Shown: positions 1-12,370, counted from the first letter of the stretch. The stretch is DNA of 64,000 nucleotides from Lolium rigidum (GCF_022539505.1 NC_061508.1:264188736-264252735); one strand, 5' to 3'. Numbers and translations are program-made. Notes: generated from the sequence alone by a model not told the origin.

Positions 1-160
1 GTTATTGGACGCGTTAGAGAACGTCATCCGCAGTATGTACTTCATTTTGTCGCCTTGAGGTGATACAAGTATAACGCCTGCTCCAGCTCCCTCCAATATT
101 TTGGACCCGTCGAAGTTCATGGTCCAAGTACTCGATAAATCTGGAGGTCCCGTGTTTTGC
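1..160 (-). pseudogene. Ribonuclease H domain of Tat-lineage gypsy pol, cut by the window edge
   Basis: Read on the minus strand, an open frame starts with MNFDGSK and continues through GAGAGVILVSP to a TFSNASNN segment at the window edge. This is the usual start of a plant retrotransposon RNase H: an Asp in strand 1, then the Gly-rich turn. It lies 3' of a more degenerate RNase H-like stretch (249-680). Tat-lineage elements are known to carry two RNase H domains, the second of archaeal type, and this would be the second. It continues leftward out of the window, so integrase and the 3' LTR are not visible. Confidence 0.6.
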
Positions 161-248
161 AGCTCCATCCACTCTGCCACGAAATCTCGTAGGATCTGCG
201 ATTTTATTGCTTTTCTTTTTTCATAGATGATGTCTCGAGGAGAAAGTT

Positions 249-680
249 CTATTCCCGCAGGGAGACACGTCCTGTAGCTTCTGGGTTATTCAGGATGTTG
301 GAAAGAGGTGCTTCGTCGACCACTACTATCGGATGTGCCGAAAAATAGTGTCGCAACTTTCTTGTTGTTGTGAACACGCCGTATCCCAACTTCTGGTACT
401 GGGGGTAGCATTGCTTTGATGGCGATAAAACTTCGCTGATGAAGTATACCGGCCTCTGGACTCCTTGAATTTTTCCTTCTTCTTCTCTTTCCACCACGAG
501 GACTATGGTGACCACCTGTTGTGTGGCCGCGATATATAATAAGACAGGTTCTTTGTCTTTTGGAGCCACCAGTATGGGGGGTGTCGAGATTGTGCACTTA
601 AGATCTTCGAAAGCTCTGTCTGCTTCTTCGTTCCACTCGAACTTTTCCCCTTGCTTGATCAGTGCATAAAACGGCAACAC
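249..680 (-). pseudogene. RT connection and first RNase H-like domain of Tat-lineage gypsy pol (degenerate)
   Basis: The 143-codon open frame contains FEWNEEADRAFEDLK, which is the linker usually found between the gypsy RT thumb and RNase H. It is followed by a RNase H-like stretch with RPVYFISEVLSPSKQCYPQ and KLRHYFSAHPIVVVDEAPL. The catalytic Asp expected at the start of this RNase H is not evident (the stretch reads LLYIAATQQVV). That fits loss of activity in this copy, or the known degeneration of the ancestral RNase H in Tat elements that gained a second one. It follows the RT (598-1431) after a frame change, and 161-248 links it to the next RNase H. Confidence 0.65.
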
Positions 681-1431
681 CTTTTCTCCCAGCCTGGCGA
701 CGAATCTGCTTAAAGTCGCGACTCGTCCAGTTAGTTGTTATATTTCCTTGAGCTTGGTTGGCTTCCTCATTGTTACGATGGCTTAATTGAATTTTTTCTT
801 GGTTAGCCTCGATTCCTCTTGCTGATACCAGAAACCCGAGAAGCTCTCCCGCAGGGACACAGAAGGAGCATTTCGTCGGGTTCAACTTGAGGCAGAACTT
901 GTCGAGGTTGTCAAAGGTTTCCTTGAGATCATCGATCAAGGATAATCCTTGCTTTGTTGTTATGACAACATCGACAATGTATACTTGAACATTTTTTTCG
1001 ATCTGTGTGGCGAGACACTTTTGCATCATCTGTTGATATGTTGCTCCCGTGTTTTTCAACTTAAATGGCATTGTTTTGTAACAAAACACGCCATAAGGGG
1101 TTATGAAAGCTGTTTTGACTTCATATTCTTCTTTTAATCGGATCTGGTTGTAACCAGAGTACGCATCCAGGAAGGAAAGACGTTTGCAACCTGTCGTGGA
1201 GTCGATAATTTGATCGATCCTCGGGAGGGGAAAGTGATCCTTTGGACAATGTTTATTGAGACACGTGAAGTCGACGCACATGCAAAGGACCTCCGTGTTT
1301 TTCTTCGGGACCAGCACTGGGTTGGCTACCCATGTGGCTTCGGTGTGTAGTTCTTTGATAAATCCTGCCTCTCTGAGTCGATTTATCTCAGATAGCATAG
1401 CTTTGCGGTTTGGCTCAGAGAAACGCCGCAA
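598..1431 (-). pseudogene. Reverse transcriptase of Tat-lineage gypsy element, catalytic motif mutated
   Basis: Family features are clear in order: MRRFSEPNRKAMLSEINRLREAGFI, the VANPVLVPKK segment, LNKHCPKDHFPLPRIDQIID, SFLDAYSGYNQI (motif with the first catalytic Asp), and AFITPYGVFCYKTMPFKLKNTGATYQ. The catalytic motif, normally Tyr-x-Asp-Asp, reads VYIVDVV, so the first Asp of the pair is Val (a single GAC to GTC change would do it). The last 60 or so codons (after GIEANQEKIQ) look out of frame, and the pol reading continues in another frame at 249-680. A dead pseudogene in an old insertion. RT copies element RNA into cDNA in the particle; this copy would not. Confidence 0.85.
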
Positions 1432-1569
1432 AGGGTGTCGAATCGGCCTGGCTCGTGGATCCAGATTAAGGGGGTGCTCGGCAAGTTCCCTGGGTACTCC
1501 TGGAATGTCAGCTGGACACCATGCGGAGATTTCCCAGCGCTCAAGGAGGAACTCGACGAGCGCGTTTTC

Positions 1570-2035
1570 CTATGCGCTATCCATGTTTGTTGCGATAGCC
1601 GTCGTCTTCTTAGGATCCGTCGGGTGAATCTGCACTTCTTTTGAGTTCTTGGAGGTGTCGAAAGTTTGCTCCTTAAGCGTCCTTCCTCCATCAGGCAACA
1701 CATCATAATCAGTTGTTAGCCTTGATGCCATGTATTCTGCCTGCATCCCGAAGGTTTCTGACATCCTGTGAAATTCCTTGTCGCACTTATCTGCCAAAGC
1801 AAAACTTCCCTTCACCGTGATTGGGCCCTTGGGTCCGGGGAGCCTCCATAGAAAGTATGTATAATGTGGTACTGCCATGAATCTAGCATAAGCTGGTCAT
1901 CCCAGTAGGGCATGATATTGCAATGGGAAATCCACGACTTCAAATTCCAGCTTCTCTCTTCTGTAATTTTCTCGGGTTCCAAACTGAACGTCGAGATTGA
2001 TCTTTCCCAGTGGATAACTAGGCTTTTCGGGCGTG
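1570..2035 (-). pseudogene. Protease C-terminal half and linker of Tat-lineage gypsy pol
   Basis: The minus-strand frame from 2035 reads GITPEKPSYPLGKI and then QFGTRENYRREKLEFEVVDF, a typical second half of a Tat-lineage retropepsin. After a stop near 1900 it continues as MAVPHYTYFLW and the PKGPITVKGSFALADKCDKE linker, down to HPTDPKKTTAIATNMDSA. The first half of the protease lies beyond an inserted solo LTR, at 3573-3945. In-frame stops show that the copy is dead. Confidence 0.7.
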
Positions 2036-2040
2036 ATACC

Positions 2041-3567
2041 TGATGTCTACGCACGCTTCTATTCCCGTAGACAGTGTTGGGCCTCCAAGAGCAGAGGTTT
2101 GTAGAACAGCAGCAAGTTTCCCTTAAGTGAATCACCCAAGGTTTATCGAACTCAGGGAGGTAGAGGTCAAAGATATCGCTCTCAAGCAACCCTGCAATTA
2201 AGATACAAGAAGTCTCTTGTGTACCCAACACACCTAATACACTTGTCAGATGAATAGGTGCACTAGTTCGGCGAAGAGATAGTGAAATACAAGTAATATG
2301 GATGATTGTAAGTAGTAATTGCAATCTGAAATAAAGATGGTAGCAAGCGAACATGTAACAGAACTTGTTGGAAACGGTGTTTCAATGCTTAGAAATAAGG
2401 CCTAGGGATCATACTTTCACTAGTGGACACTCTCAACAATGATCACATAACTGAATAAATAAATGCTACTCTCAAACACTCTCTTGTTGGATAACAAACA
2501 CCATTCATTGTGTAGGGCTACAAAAGCACACCTCAAGCCCGAGTAAACAAGCTCCACAACTTCATAAAGGAATCACACACGATGCGCACACTGTCACCAT
2601 CACACCGTGGAGAGTGAATCCGGAGTTCATATTAAAGTAACCTCTAGAGTGCATAATAGACCGTTGCAATTTAGACCGAGTACTAACATAGCATACACAC
2701 TCGTCAACAATAGCTATGAAAGGGGAATAGATCACATCAATACTATCATAGTAATAGTTAACTTCATAATCTACAAGAGATTACAATCATAACCTACGCC
2801 AAGTACTACATGATGCACACACTGTCAATTTTACATCATGGATGAGGAATAGACTACTTTAATAACATCACTAGTGTAGCACATAGATTAATAGTGATAC
2901 AAAGCTCATGATCACATAAAGATCACACCATGGGAGAGAGAGATGAACCACATAGCTACCAGAGAGAGCCCTCACTCTCGGGAGAACTAGTCCCTCCTCA
3001 TCATGGGAGAAAGCAACGGCGATGAAGATGGCGGTGGTGTCGATGGAGATGACTCCGGGGCAATTCCCCGTCCCGGCGGCGTGCCGGAACAGAGATTCTG
3101 TCCCCCGAAACTTGTATTCGCGATGGCGGCGGCTACGGAACTCTTCGTGGAATATCGTCGATTGTGGTAGGGTTTTCGAAGACGGAAGAATATATATAGG
3201 TGAAGGGGCGATGTCGGTGGAGTCCCGAGGGGCCCACCCCATAGGGCGGCGCCGCCAGGGGTGGGGCCGTGCCCCCCTAGGGTGTGGCCGCCTCGTGGCT
3301 CCTCTTCGTCTCCTCTTCGGTGTTTTGGAAGCCTCCGTGGAAAATAAGACCGTGGGCTTTTGTTTCGTCCAATTCCGAGAATATTTCCTGTGTAGGATTT
3401 CTGAAACCAAAAACAGCAGAAAACGAGAACCGACGCTTCGGCATCTTGTTAATAGGTTAGTACCGGAAAATGCATCAAAATGATATAAAGTATGAATAAA
3501 ACATGTAGGTATTGTCATAAAACTAGCATGGAGCATAAGAAATTATAGATACGTTTGAGACGTATCA
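2041..3567 (-). mobile_element. Solo LTR (1527 bp) with ATACC target duplication
   Basis: On the + strand the block starts TGATGTCTACG and ends GAGACGTATCA, so the LTR sense is minus (TGATACGTCTC to GTAGACATCA). It is flanked by ATACC at 2036-2040 and 3568-3572, a 5-bp target duplication that is the signature of LTR-element integration. No interior or second LTR is present, so this is a solo LTR left by LTR-LTR recombination. It splits a protease frame that reads on across the site (HGI at one side, GITPEK at the other). The U3 part holds a GC-rich palindromic block (about 3228-3300) and a TATA-like tatatata near 3191. The sequence resembles the Sabrina/WHAM group of Triticeae LTRs, but I cannot fix the family. 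Confidence 0.9.
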
Positions 3568-3572
3568 ATACC

Positions 3573-3945
3573 GTGGAAGCGCGTGTCGGTTGGTGTCAAA
3601 TTTGCCAGAGATATGTTCATTTTCCTCAACGTATTCTGCGTACATGATGTTTATGCTGCTCCCTCCATCTATGAACACACGTGATACGTCGAATCCTGCG
3701 ATTACTGCTGGAAGGATCATCGCTGATTGCCCTGGTCGTGGAACTTGAGGTGGATGGTCCGCTTGAGTGAACCCGATGTCCTGTCTGGACAAATTCAGAT
3801 ACTCGATCGTTGGTGCAGGCATCTTTTCCGCCATGAACACTTGTCGTGAAATCACCTTCTGGGCCATATTCGAGGGCCTGCCCTTCTGAATCATCGCCAC
3901 CGCTCCGTTTGTGTCTATGTAAGGACCATTGTCTGGGTTTGCCGC
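3573..3945 (-). pseudogene. Protease N-terminal half of Tat-lineage gypsy pol
   Basis: The minus-strand frame reads NPDNGPYIDTNG, then GRPSNMAQKVISRQ, DIGFTQADHPPQVPRPGQSA and VSRVFIDGGSSINIMYAEYV. The Asp-Gly-Gly-Ser active-site loop (instead of Asp-Thr-Gly-Ser) and its Ile-Asn-Ile-Met tail are characteristic of Tat-lineage retropepsins; the copy at 63089 has the same type of loop. The frame is broken by the solo LTR at 3567 and ends upstream where another LTR starts at 3946. Confidence 0.75.
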
Positions 3946-5547
3946 TGATACGCGTGAAGCACACGTCCGTTGGGAACCCCAAGAGGAAGGTGTGATGCGT
4001 ACAGCAGCATGTTCTCCCTCAGTAAGAAACCAAGGTTATCGAACCAGTAGGAGTCAAGGAACACGTGAAGGTCGTTGGTGACGGAGTGTAGTGCGGCGCA
4101 ACACCAGGGATTCCGGCGCCAATGTGGAACCTGCACAACACAATCAAAATACTTTGCCCCAACGTAACAGTGAGGTTGTCAATCTCACTGGCTTGCTGTA
4201 AACAAAGGATTAAATGTATAGTGTGGAAGATGATGTTTGTTTGCGAAGAACAGTAAAGAACAGAGTTTGCAGTAGATTGTATTTCAGATGTAAAAGAATG
4301 GACCAGGGTCCACAGTTCACTAGTGGTGTCTCTCCAATAAGATAAATAGCATGTTGGGTGAACAAATTACAGTTGGGAAATTGACAAATAGAGAAGGCAT
4401 AACAATGCACATACATATATCACGATGACTACTATGAGATTTAATCAGGGCATTACGACAAAGTACATAGACCGCTATCCAGCATGCATCTATGCCTAAA
4501 AAGTCCACCTTCAGGTTAGCATCCGCACCCCTTCTAGTATTAAGTTGCAAACAACAGACAATTGCATTAAGTATGGTGCGTAATGTAATCAACACAAATA
4601 TCCTTAGACAAAGCATTGATGTTTTATCCCTAGTGGCAACAAGCACATCCACAACCTTAGAACTTTCTATCACTGTCCCAAATTCAATGGAGGCATGAAC
4701 CCACTATCGAGCATAAATACTCCCTCTTGGAGTTACAAGTATCAACTTGGCCAGAGCCTCTACTAGCAACGGAGAGCATGCAAGAACATAAACAACACAT
4801 ATATGATAGATTGATAATCAACTTGACATAGTATTCCATATTCATCGGATCCCAACAAACACAACATGTAGCATTACAAATAGATGATCTTGATCATGAT
4901 AGGCAGCTCAAAAGATCTAACATGATAGCACAATGAGGAGAAGACGACCATCTAGCTACTGCTATGGACCCATAGTCCAGGGGTGAACTACTCACACATC
5001 AATCCGGAGGCGATCATGGTGATGAAGAGTCCTCCGGGAGATGATTCCCCTCTCCGGCAGGGTGCCGGAGGCGATCTCCTGAATCCCCTGAGATGGGATT
5101 GGCGGCGGCGGCGTCTCTGGAAGGTTTTCCGTATCGTGGCTCTCGGTACTGGGGTTTTCGCGACGAAGGCTATAAGTAGGCGGAAGGGCAGCGTTGGAGG
5201 GCTGACGAGGGGCCCACACCATAGGGCGGCGCGGGCCCCTCCCTGGCCGCGCCGGCCTATGGTATGGCCACCTCGTGGCCCCACTTCGTATGCTCTTCGG
5301 TCTTCTGGAAGCTCCGTGGAAAAATAAGACCACAGGCGTTGATTTCGTCCAATTCCGAGAATATTTCCTTTGTAGGATTTACTGAAACCAAAAACAGCAG
5401 AAAACAGAATCGGCTCTTCGACATCTCGTCAATAGGTTAGTGCAGGAAAATGCATAATAATGACATAAAGTGTGTATAAAACATGTGAGTATCATTATAA
5501 AAGTAGCATGGAACATAAGAAATTATAGATACGTTTGAGACGTATCA
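3946..5547 (-). mobile_element. 1.6-kb LTR (3' LTR of a minus-strand element)
   Basis: The block starts TGATACGCGTG on the + strand and ends GAGACGTATCA at 5547. Immediately right of it, on the minus strand, a purine-rich tract (AGCTTGGGGATGCT) sits just before the LTR start, so 3946-5547 is the 3' LTR and the element interior lies to the right. The last 350 bp and the GC-rich palindromic block (about 5206-5290) are alignable by eye with the solo LTR at 2041-3567, while the U5 halves differ. The left flank GCCGC would be the target duplication, but the other end of the element was not found. Confidence 0.8.
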
Positions 5548-6590
5548 AGCATCCCCAAGCTTAGTTCCTACTCGCCCTCGAGTAGGTAAACGATAACAAG
5601 GATAATTTCTGAAGTGACATGCTATCATAATCTTGATCAACAGTATTGTAAAGCATATGAGATGAATGCAGTGATTCGAAGCAATGGTAAAGACAATGAA
5701 TAAACAACTGAATCATATAACAAAGACGTTTCATGAATAGTACTTTCAAGACAGGCATCAATAAGACTTGCATAAGAGTTAACTCATAAAGCAATAGATT
5801 CTTAGTAGAAAGCTTTGAAGCACACAAAGGAAGATATAAGTTTCAGCAGTTGCTTTCAACTTCAACATGTATATCTCATGGATAATTGTCAACACAAAGT
5901 AATATAACAAGTGCAATAGGTAAACATGTAAGAATCAATGCACACAGTTGACACAAGTGTTTGCTTCTAAGATAGAAAGAAGTAGGTAGACTGACTCAAC
6001 ATAAAGTAAAAGATAGGCCCTTTGCAGACGGAAGCATGGATTACTATTTTTGTGCTAGAGCTTTTCATTTTGAAAACATAGAAACAATTTTGTCAACGGT
6101 AGTAATAAATCATATGTATTATGTATAAGACATCCTATAAGTTGCAAGTCTCATGCATAGATTACCAATAGTGCTCGCACCTTGTCCTAATTAGCTTGGA
6201 TTTACATGGATTATCATTGCATAACATATGTTTCAACCAAGTGTCACAAAGGGGTACCTCTATGCCGCTTGTACAAAGGTCTAAGGAGAAAGATCGCATT
6301 TGATTTCTCGTTTTTGATTATTCTCAACTTAGACATCCATACCGGGACAACATAGACAACAGGTAATGGACTCCTCTTTAATGCATAAGCATTCAACAAC
6401 AGATAATATTCTCATAAGAGATTGAGGATTGATGTCCAAACTGAAACTTCCACCATGATTCGTGGCTTTAGTTAGCGGCCCAATGTTCTTCTCTAACAAT
6501 ATGCATACTCAAACCATTTGATCATGATAAATCACCCTTACTTCAGACAAGACGAACATGCATAGCAACTCACATGATATTCAACACACA
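5548..6590 (-). mobile_element. 3' non-coding interior of the element ending at 5547
   Basis: AT-rich DNA without coding potential follows the polypurine tract. It has the style of the long 3' untranslated interior of Triticeae Sabrina/WHAM-like elements: a run starting ctcgccctcgagtaggtaaa, then low-complexity text with many short ORFs. The equivalent zone of another element is at 41134-43400. The interior appears to end near 6590, where the sequence character changes, with no gag-pol and no 5' LTR, so the element is truncated. Confidence 0.5.
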
Positions 6591-7231
6591 TGGTATTCAC
6601 GCATCCTCTACGACGGAAACTACCCTATCGTCCCCAACAACGAGTGCTAGATCTCGGCAAAGGAGAACTCCGTCGACTGTTCCATCGTCCCAATCAGTAG
6701 AATCCACCTCTTCATCGACGAGACTAGAGATTCCACTAGTTTACCAGAATAAACCCTGCACGAAACTGCAATGGTTGGATCCACCCTGGATCTACAAAAC
6801 TCAAAACCCACCCAAACCGCCACTATGTTGGATATGACAGTGGAAGACCAATGCAGATCCACTTGTGCCTCCCAGGTGTTATGGAAGCAAAGGTGCCACT
6901 TCATGTACTACATTGAATCCACGTCCGGATCCACTCCTTCAGAGGAAGCCAGAAACGACGAGTCCATCCTGGATACCCTTGAACCCAATCTAGATGATCG
7001 TTCACCCATGAATTGGGAGGAATATGCGGTAGCCATGAAACAGTACGATGATGAGATCGCAGAAGTTAGCAACCTACCACCCAATAGGTCTTTGCGACCA
7101 TCACGGAGGTGGCCGGAGATGACACCGCCAACCGAGCAACTCGGTGTTGGAACCGAAGCACCTAAGGAGGACACAGATATGGTTGACGCTGGTCGGAGCA
7201 ATCCAGATCCACCACCACCGTTTCCACCCTA
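6574..7231 (+). CDS. Unrecognised ORF region, probably transposon-derived
   Basis: Two overlapping open frames cover this stretch. The longer one starts at 6771 and ends at the stop at 7230-7232 (153 codons). It contains an acidic segment NWEEYAVAMKQYDDEIAEVS followed by a Pro-rich tail ending PDPPPPFPP. The upstream frame (6574-6837) is Ser/Thr-rich. I recognise no domain. The region lies 100 bp before a probable LTR start (TGTAATAACCC, 7335), where the 3' end of a retrotransposon coding region would be expected. A gag-like or accessory ORF of a non-autonomous element is the best guess; a chance ORF is the alternative. Confidence 0.3.
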
Positions 7232-7334
7232 GCAAAATGTGTTTCCGCCCGGAACTTCAAGAACCCCCATGATGAGTGCATTTTTTGAGTGTTATTATCC
7301 CTTTATTTTACATAGATATCCTTGTGTATCAATA

Positions 7335-10300
7335 TGTAATAACCCAGAACATAGGAACAACGAAGGGTAGATTTAGAAATGGGATGTGCATTTCATCGCA
7401 AAACGGGGGAAATTTTCGCGCCTTATTGCAACTAAACCTAAGAGGGATCGAGGTTCTCTCTCATTTTGCACTTAGGGTTAGGCAATGTGAGTTAGGGAAA
7501 TTTCGACATGATCTCTTTTGTATCTTGTTGATTTGGGGAATTGATTTCATTTGACAAGTGTCAATACATTTAACAATAAACATTGAACAATATAAAATGG
7601 AATTCATAATTTAAAACACAACTTAGGAATTCAAATCACTTTGAATTTCAAAGTGAATCACAAATACAATGTTTATTCCAGAATATGAATATTACATAAA
7701 TCAAAAGCTCATAAACAAAAACCTTGGGCTTTATTGATATCACAACACAAATTACATTGTCTTTACAAAATTCTTGATACAAGAATCAATGAAAAATAAA
7801 CAGAAATAAAAATGAAGATTACAATTTGATTCCTAAACTAAAACCTAGACTATATAACTTGAAGTATATCTTCTGGCCATGTCCATCATCACAAATCTGC
7901 AATAATAAAACAGCAACACTAGCCAGAACATAAGTGTTAACACAATATTCAGTTTGGACAGTTAGCAAACAACACAATATTCAGTTTGGACAGAACCAAG
8001 TGACATGCACACTTGTGCTTGTCCAAAACCAGGACAGCACAAGATAAGGGCAGCAGCAGACCAAACCTGAGCACACACCAGGGCTCAAGTTTCAGCATAT
8101 GAGAGCACACAGTTCAAGTGTGCTGAGCAGCAACAGCAAGGCCATGCAACAGATTAGTCACCAAGCAAGCCAGGCTTGTGTGTCAATGCAGGGAGAGAAG
8201 TAGGGATCATATAAAAGGAGCACAAACCCTAGAAACCATAACCAGTCGACCAGATAGGATTCACCAGGTAAGGGTGAAGCAAGAGCAAGCTCAGTTCATC
8301 CTGTTCTTGAGCAAGAACATAACCCACACACACAACCACTCAAACCATCAGAAATCATGGTGACCTAGAAGATCATCCAAGATCTGGAGGTGAAGGGCTG
8401 TGAACAAACCCAAGTCTGCATCAACAAAACATTACTTTCTAGGAGCTGGAACAAGGTATACCTAGTTCCTGGAAAAGATCCAATGGATCTAATCCATCAT
8501 ATGCATGAACTAAGCATGGGATGAGCGAGATGCTCATATGGGTAGATCATCACTTGGTTTTCACCAAGGATTACCGCCGATCAAAAGCTACTAAGATAGA
8601 AACCATCCGGATACGGATCATGTGCACGAAGCTAGAAATCATGCACAGATGCACACACTAGCAAGATCACATGCACGGATAGCACCGATAGATAGCAAAG
8701 ATTAGCAGCCAAGACTACACAGAAAATCCTAAGCATACAACCATCGAAACCCTAGATTTCTTCACGAGCAAGCATATTGGCATTCATAGTTACTATGATC
8801 CCCAAATATGCAAGCAAAGAGGAGTAGCCAACAAGATCTAACCAACTAGGTGAGCAACCGATCGGTAGCAAGGCTACCGAGGTCACATCACACTTAGCAC
8901 CAAATAAGAGCAAGCCAAATAGATCACATCACTATCCGAGAAATGGATTCGGACTTTTATTGCTTGTAAAAGAATCATGAACAGACAAACTCATATACAA
9001 GCAAGTCATTCAAATCATCACCGCCTAAGCAGTTCATCATAATCAAGTAATCCAAGCATGAATTTATTACGGATCCATGCTAAGCATGACAAGCAAGATA
9101 CTCGTTAAGCAATACAACTTAATTCATAGCCACTAGAGCAAGTCTAGATAGCTAAAAGTAAGCAACAGCACAAGTAAGCAACAATACAGTGATGCTTGAG
9201 CATCGACATCACCGGACAAGTGAATCATTTAACCACGGTATTAGCCAAGTAAGCCATCATCGACAATCAATTGATCAAATGGATCAATTATAGCAAGCCC
9301 AACTACACGAGAAAGTTAGCCAACAGGCAAGGAATGATCCAATGGATCATTAGCTTGCAAAGTAAGTACTCGAATCATATCACGAGCACCTCGGCACACA
9401 CACAAGTGTCACGGATGCATCACAAGTACACCTAGACAAGCAAGCATGATAGTCCGAGTAAGCATAAGCAAGTCGTAACCAAGCATAGCATGGCATAGAT
9501 AGCTTTTGAGCAAGCACGAGTAGAGCATGGCAAGTACAGAGCATGCTAGGAGCAACAGAGAAGTAAGCGCAAGCATAGATAGCAAGCAAATCGACATGTG
9601 CCGATATCGATGAATCGGTAATCCGACCATGAGCGTGCAGTTAAACCGAAGCACAGGAAGATTGCACAGCAATAGCATGGCTCTAGATGGTCACAAGACC
9701 ACCAGAGAGCAACAGATCATGAGGAGGAAGAAGAACAGTGGCAAGGGAGGCGCACAGAAGAGAAGGAGGAGGAGCAGAGGACCTTACCCGCGCCTGGAGG
9801 CAGAAGCTATGGCATGGCGAGGCAGTGCCCGCGCGGCCATAGCAGCTGCAAAGCCAGGGAAGTCGCCGGCGTTACGCCGACGAACACCACCACAGCAGCA
9901 CAGCATGGAGACGACGGCACAGGCGCTGCAAGCAGCACCCGCGCCAGGTCGGTCTCGGAGGCGCACACGTCGACGGCGAAGGCGAGAGCTCGTCGGAGAC
10001 CACCAGATCGTCCATGGCGATTCTCCACGAGATCCAGATGGAGGCGATTCACCAGGAGAGGACGAGAAGGGAAAAACGGCGCGGACAGATTGATAGATCT
10101 GCTCGCGGCGGTTCAGGAGCGGTAGGTGGCTACGGCGGAGGAGGCCGGCGATGGCCGGAGCAGGGCGGCGGCCATGGCGGCGACGCCATCGCCACGGGGT
10201 CGCGAGAGGTTAGGGTTAGAACGAGTGAAAGAGAGAGACGAGTGAGTGTGCGAGGTGGGCCGCTTCGGCGCCACCGAGCCACTATGGGGCAAGCCATAAT

Positions 10301-12370
10301 GGGCTGTCCCATGGGCTTTGAGTATTGGGCTGGGCCCAATAGGGGCCAGGGGGCATTTTTGTCTTTTCACAATTATTAAAAAGACCAAAACTTTGCCAAT
10401 TTTTAATAAATAAAATACAATTCTAAAAATCCATTAAAAATTGGATTTATGAATGAAAAATAAATCTTAACAAAGATAAAATATGAAATAGAATTTATGA
10501 AACAAATTCAAAATTATGAATTTTTAGAATTTAAATAATAACTTGGAATTTAAAATTATTATTTCCTTGTATTTAATATTCAAGGAAAAATATCAAATAA
10601 GTTCAAATACTTATTTTCAAACATTTCAAAATGAAATTCTAATATTCCAAGTCATTTCTATTGCAAAGGGTATTTTTTTTCCAAGAAAATACTATATTCC
10701 TTTTTATTCCAAAAACTATAGAGATAACTTTATAATTTCAAATTATTTTTGGAATGACTAAGGAAATCACCAAGTAAATAGTTTTACTTTGAATTGTTGT
10801 ACTTTGTGTGAATTACAATGAGTAATACTTTTAAATCAATTGTAAATTACTGTCAAAGACATAAATCTTAATACAACCTTAAATTGTAATAACTCCACGG
10901 GGAAAGGGATTCAACATAAAATAATACATCCATGATTGCATTATTTGGATTTTATAACATTGTCCTTACCGGACAATGATGCTTCTTACGTAACCCGAGG
11001 TCCAGGTTCCATCAACTCGCATTGAACCGCACTATCTCGCAGTCCACGTGCAAGTTCACCCTTGCTCATATCAACTTGATTATTTTCTACTACTTTAATG
11101 CAAAGCTATATACTTATCATTCCTGCATCGCAAATGAAATGTTATTTTCCAACTATGAATATGACTATGTGGATGGCAATGGAACCATGGTATGTGTTGA
11201 TATGGTGGAGGTTCCATTGCAATGGGTTATATCACCCTAGGATTAAATTACCAATGCCGTCCAGTTGATTCTAGCGCCGTACAAACCGCGTTGACCATGA
11301 GATCTATAATGGCTCGCGGGAAGCCGGCCGTATCTTTCCCTTCGCACGCCAACGGATTGGTAGAGACGGTGGGGTGCCGGAGGCACCGCCGCAATAGGTT
11401 GGGAAATCCTTTTAAATCCCCATCCATTAGTGATGTTAATCTCTACCATCTATGAAGGATTGTCCGGAGTACACCATGAGTAAAGCCGTATTATCGGGGG
11501 AAGTCTACTGGAGGTGTACGGTTGGACAAAAGGGTGGGTTTGCGATCGCGGAGAAGGCGGTGTGGGCTTGGATCTTTATACCCGGCCTCACACCAAAGGA
11601 AGTGTGAACGGGGGCAAGTCCATGCGGATGGCAAAAAGGGTGAGATCTCTTGTGGGAAAAGTAACGCACCTCTGCAGAGTGTATCAAATTGTGGCTGTCA
11701 CTCCCTGTTCCGGGAAGGGAACTGCGAACGCGGCAGGAAGGAACTCCACGAAGTTCTAGTCAACTCCGTGAAGACCGACGGGCATAGTTTTCATAATAAA
11801 AGCAACCTTTTTAAGAAATGATTGCAAAACATGCATTGACCGGAGATTTCCTGATCAATGGTCGTAGCTAGTGCATCAAACACCTTTTTATTCTTTTAGA
11901 ACTTGCCGAGTACCCCCGTACTCACTTTCTTTCGACACCCTTGCTAGACTGTGATCCGGAAGTGGAGGCCATCAACGATGGAGCACCAGAAGGAAGCTAT
12001 GAACTGGTCTACGAAGAACCTGATCTTACCGACGGAGTGGAAGGCGTAGACTATGGGATAGTCTACGGACCAGATGCCACGAAGGTGGAAGAGTAGTGAC
12101 ATACCCTAGCATCATAGAGCCGAGCATCTGGAGGAGGGCCTTGGGAGAAGACATAATCCATGCTGCTACAAGGATCATTGGGGACAAGGCATCATCCAGT
12201 TATCATCAACCGATGCATCTTCATCACCATCACCAATCCCTTACCTATTCAACCATAGTAGTGATCTTAATTGCTATTTGGGATTTGTATTTGAATTCAT
12301 ACCATTACCTTTATTCCATCCACAAGATTATGATGATGTTCTTGATTGCTTCCATGTGTTAGTTCCATTT
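7335..12370 (+). mobile_element. Long LTR-like sequence beginning TGTAATAACCC
   Basis: The left boundary TGTAATAACCCAGAAC is a typical start of large grass gypsy LTRs. The following 5 kb has no host-gene structure: an AT-rich opening, a Gln/Ala-rich low-complexity stretch (8000-9600), a GC-rich block (9700-10300) followed by very AT-rich DNA, and then a segment around 11450-11800 that I recognise as repetitive in Triticeae DNA (gcaagtccatgcggatggc; cctgttccgggaagggaac). An acidic open stretch ends at a stop at 12094-12096. The right boundary is uncertain, no matching second LTR is in the window, and no target duplication can be shown. Confidence 0.45.
11947..12096 (+). other. Short acidic open stretch inside LTR-like DNA
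   Basis: A frame of about 50 codons ends at TAG 12094-12096 and is rich in Glu and Asp (DPEVEAINDGAPEGSYE; PDLTDGVEGVDYG). It has no start codon of its own nearby and no recognised domain. It may be the end of a short ORF belonging to the LTR family, since similar acidic tails occur in long grass LTRs. Confidence 0.25.

Noticed and set aside
2041..5547. One element with LTRs at 2041-3567 and 3946-5547
   Set aside because: The left LTR has its own target duplication, the two differ in their U5 halves, and the 373 bp between them is protease of another element.
9629..10379. GC-rich plus- and minus-strand ORFs of 80-154 codons
   Set aside because: Low-complexity Arg/Ala/Gly frames in all directions inside LTR-like DNA; no frame stands out.
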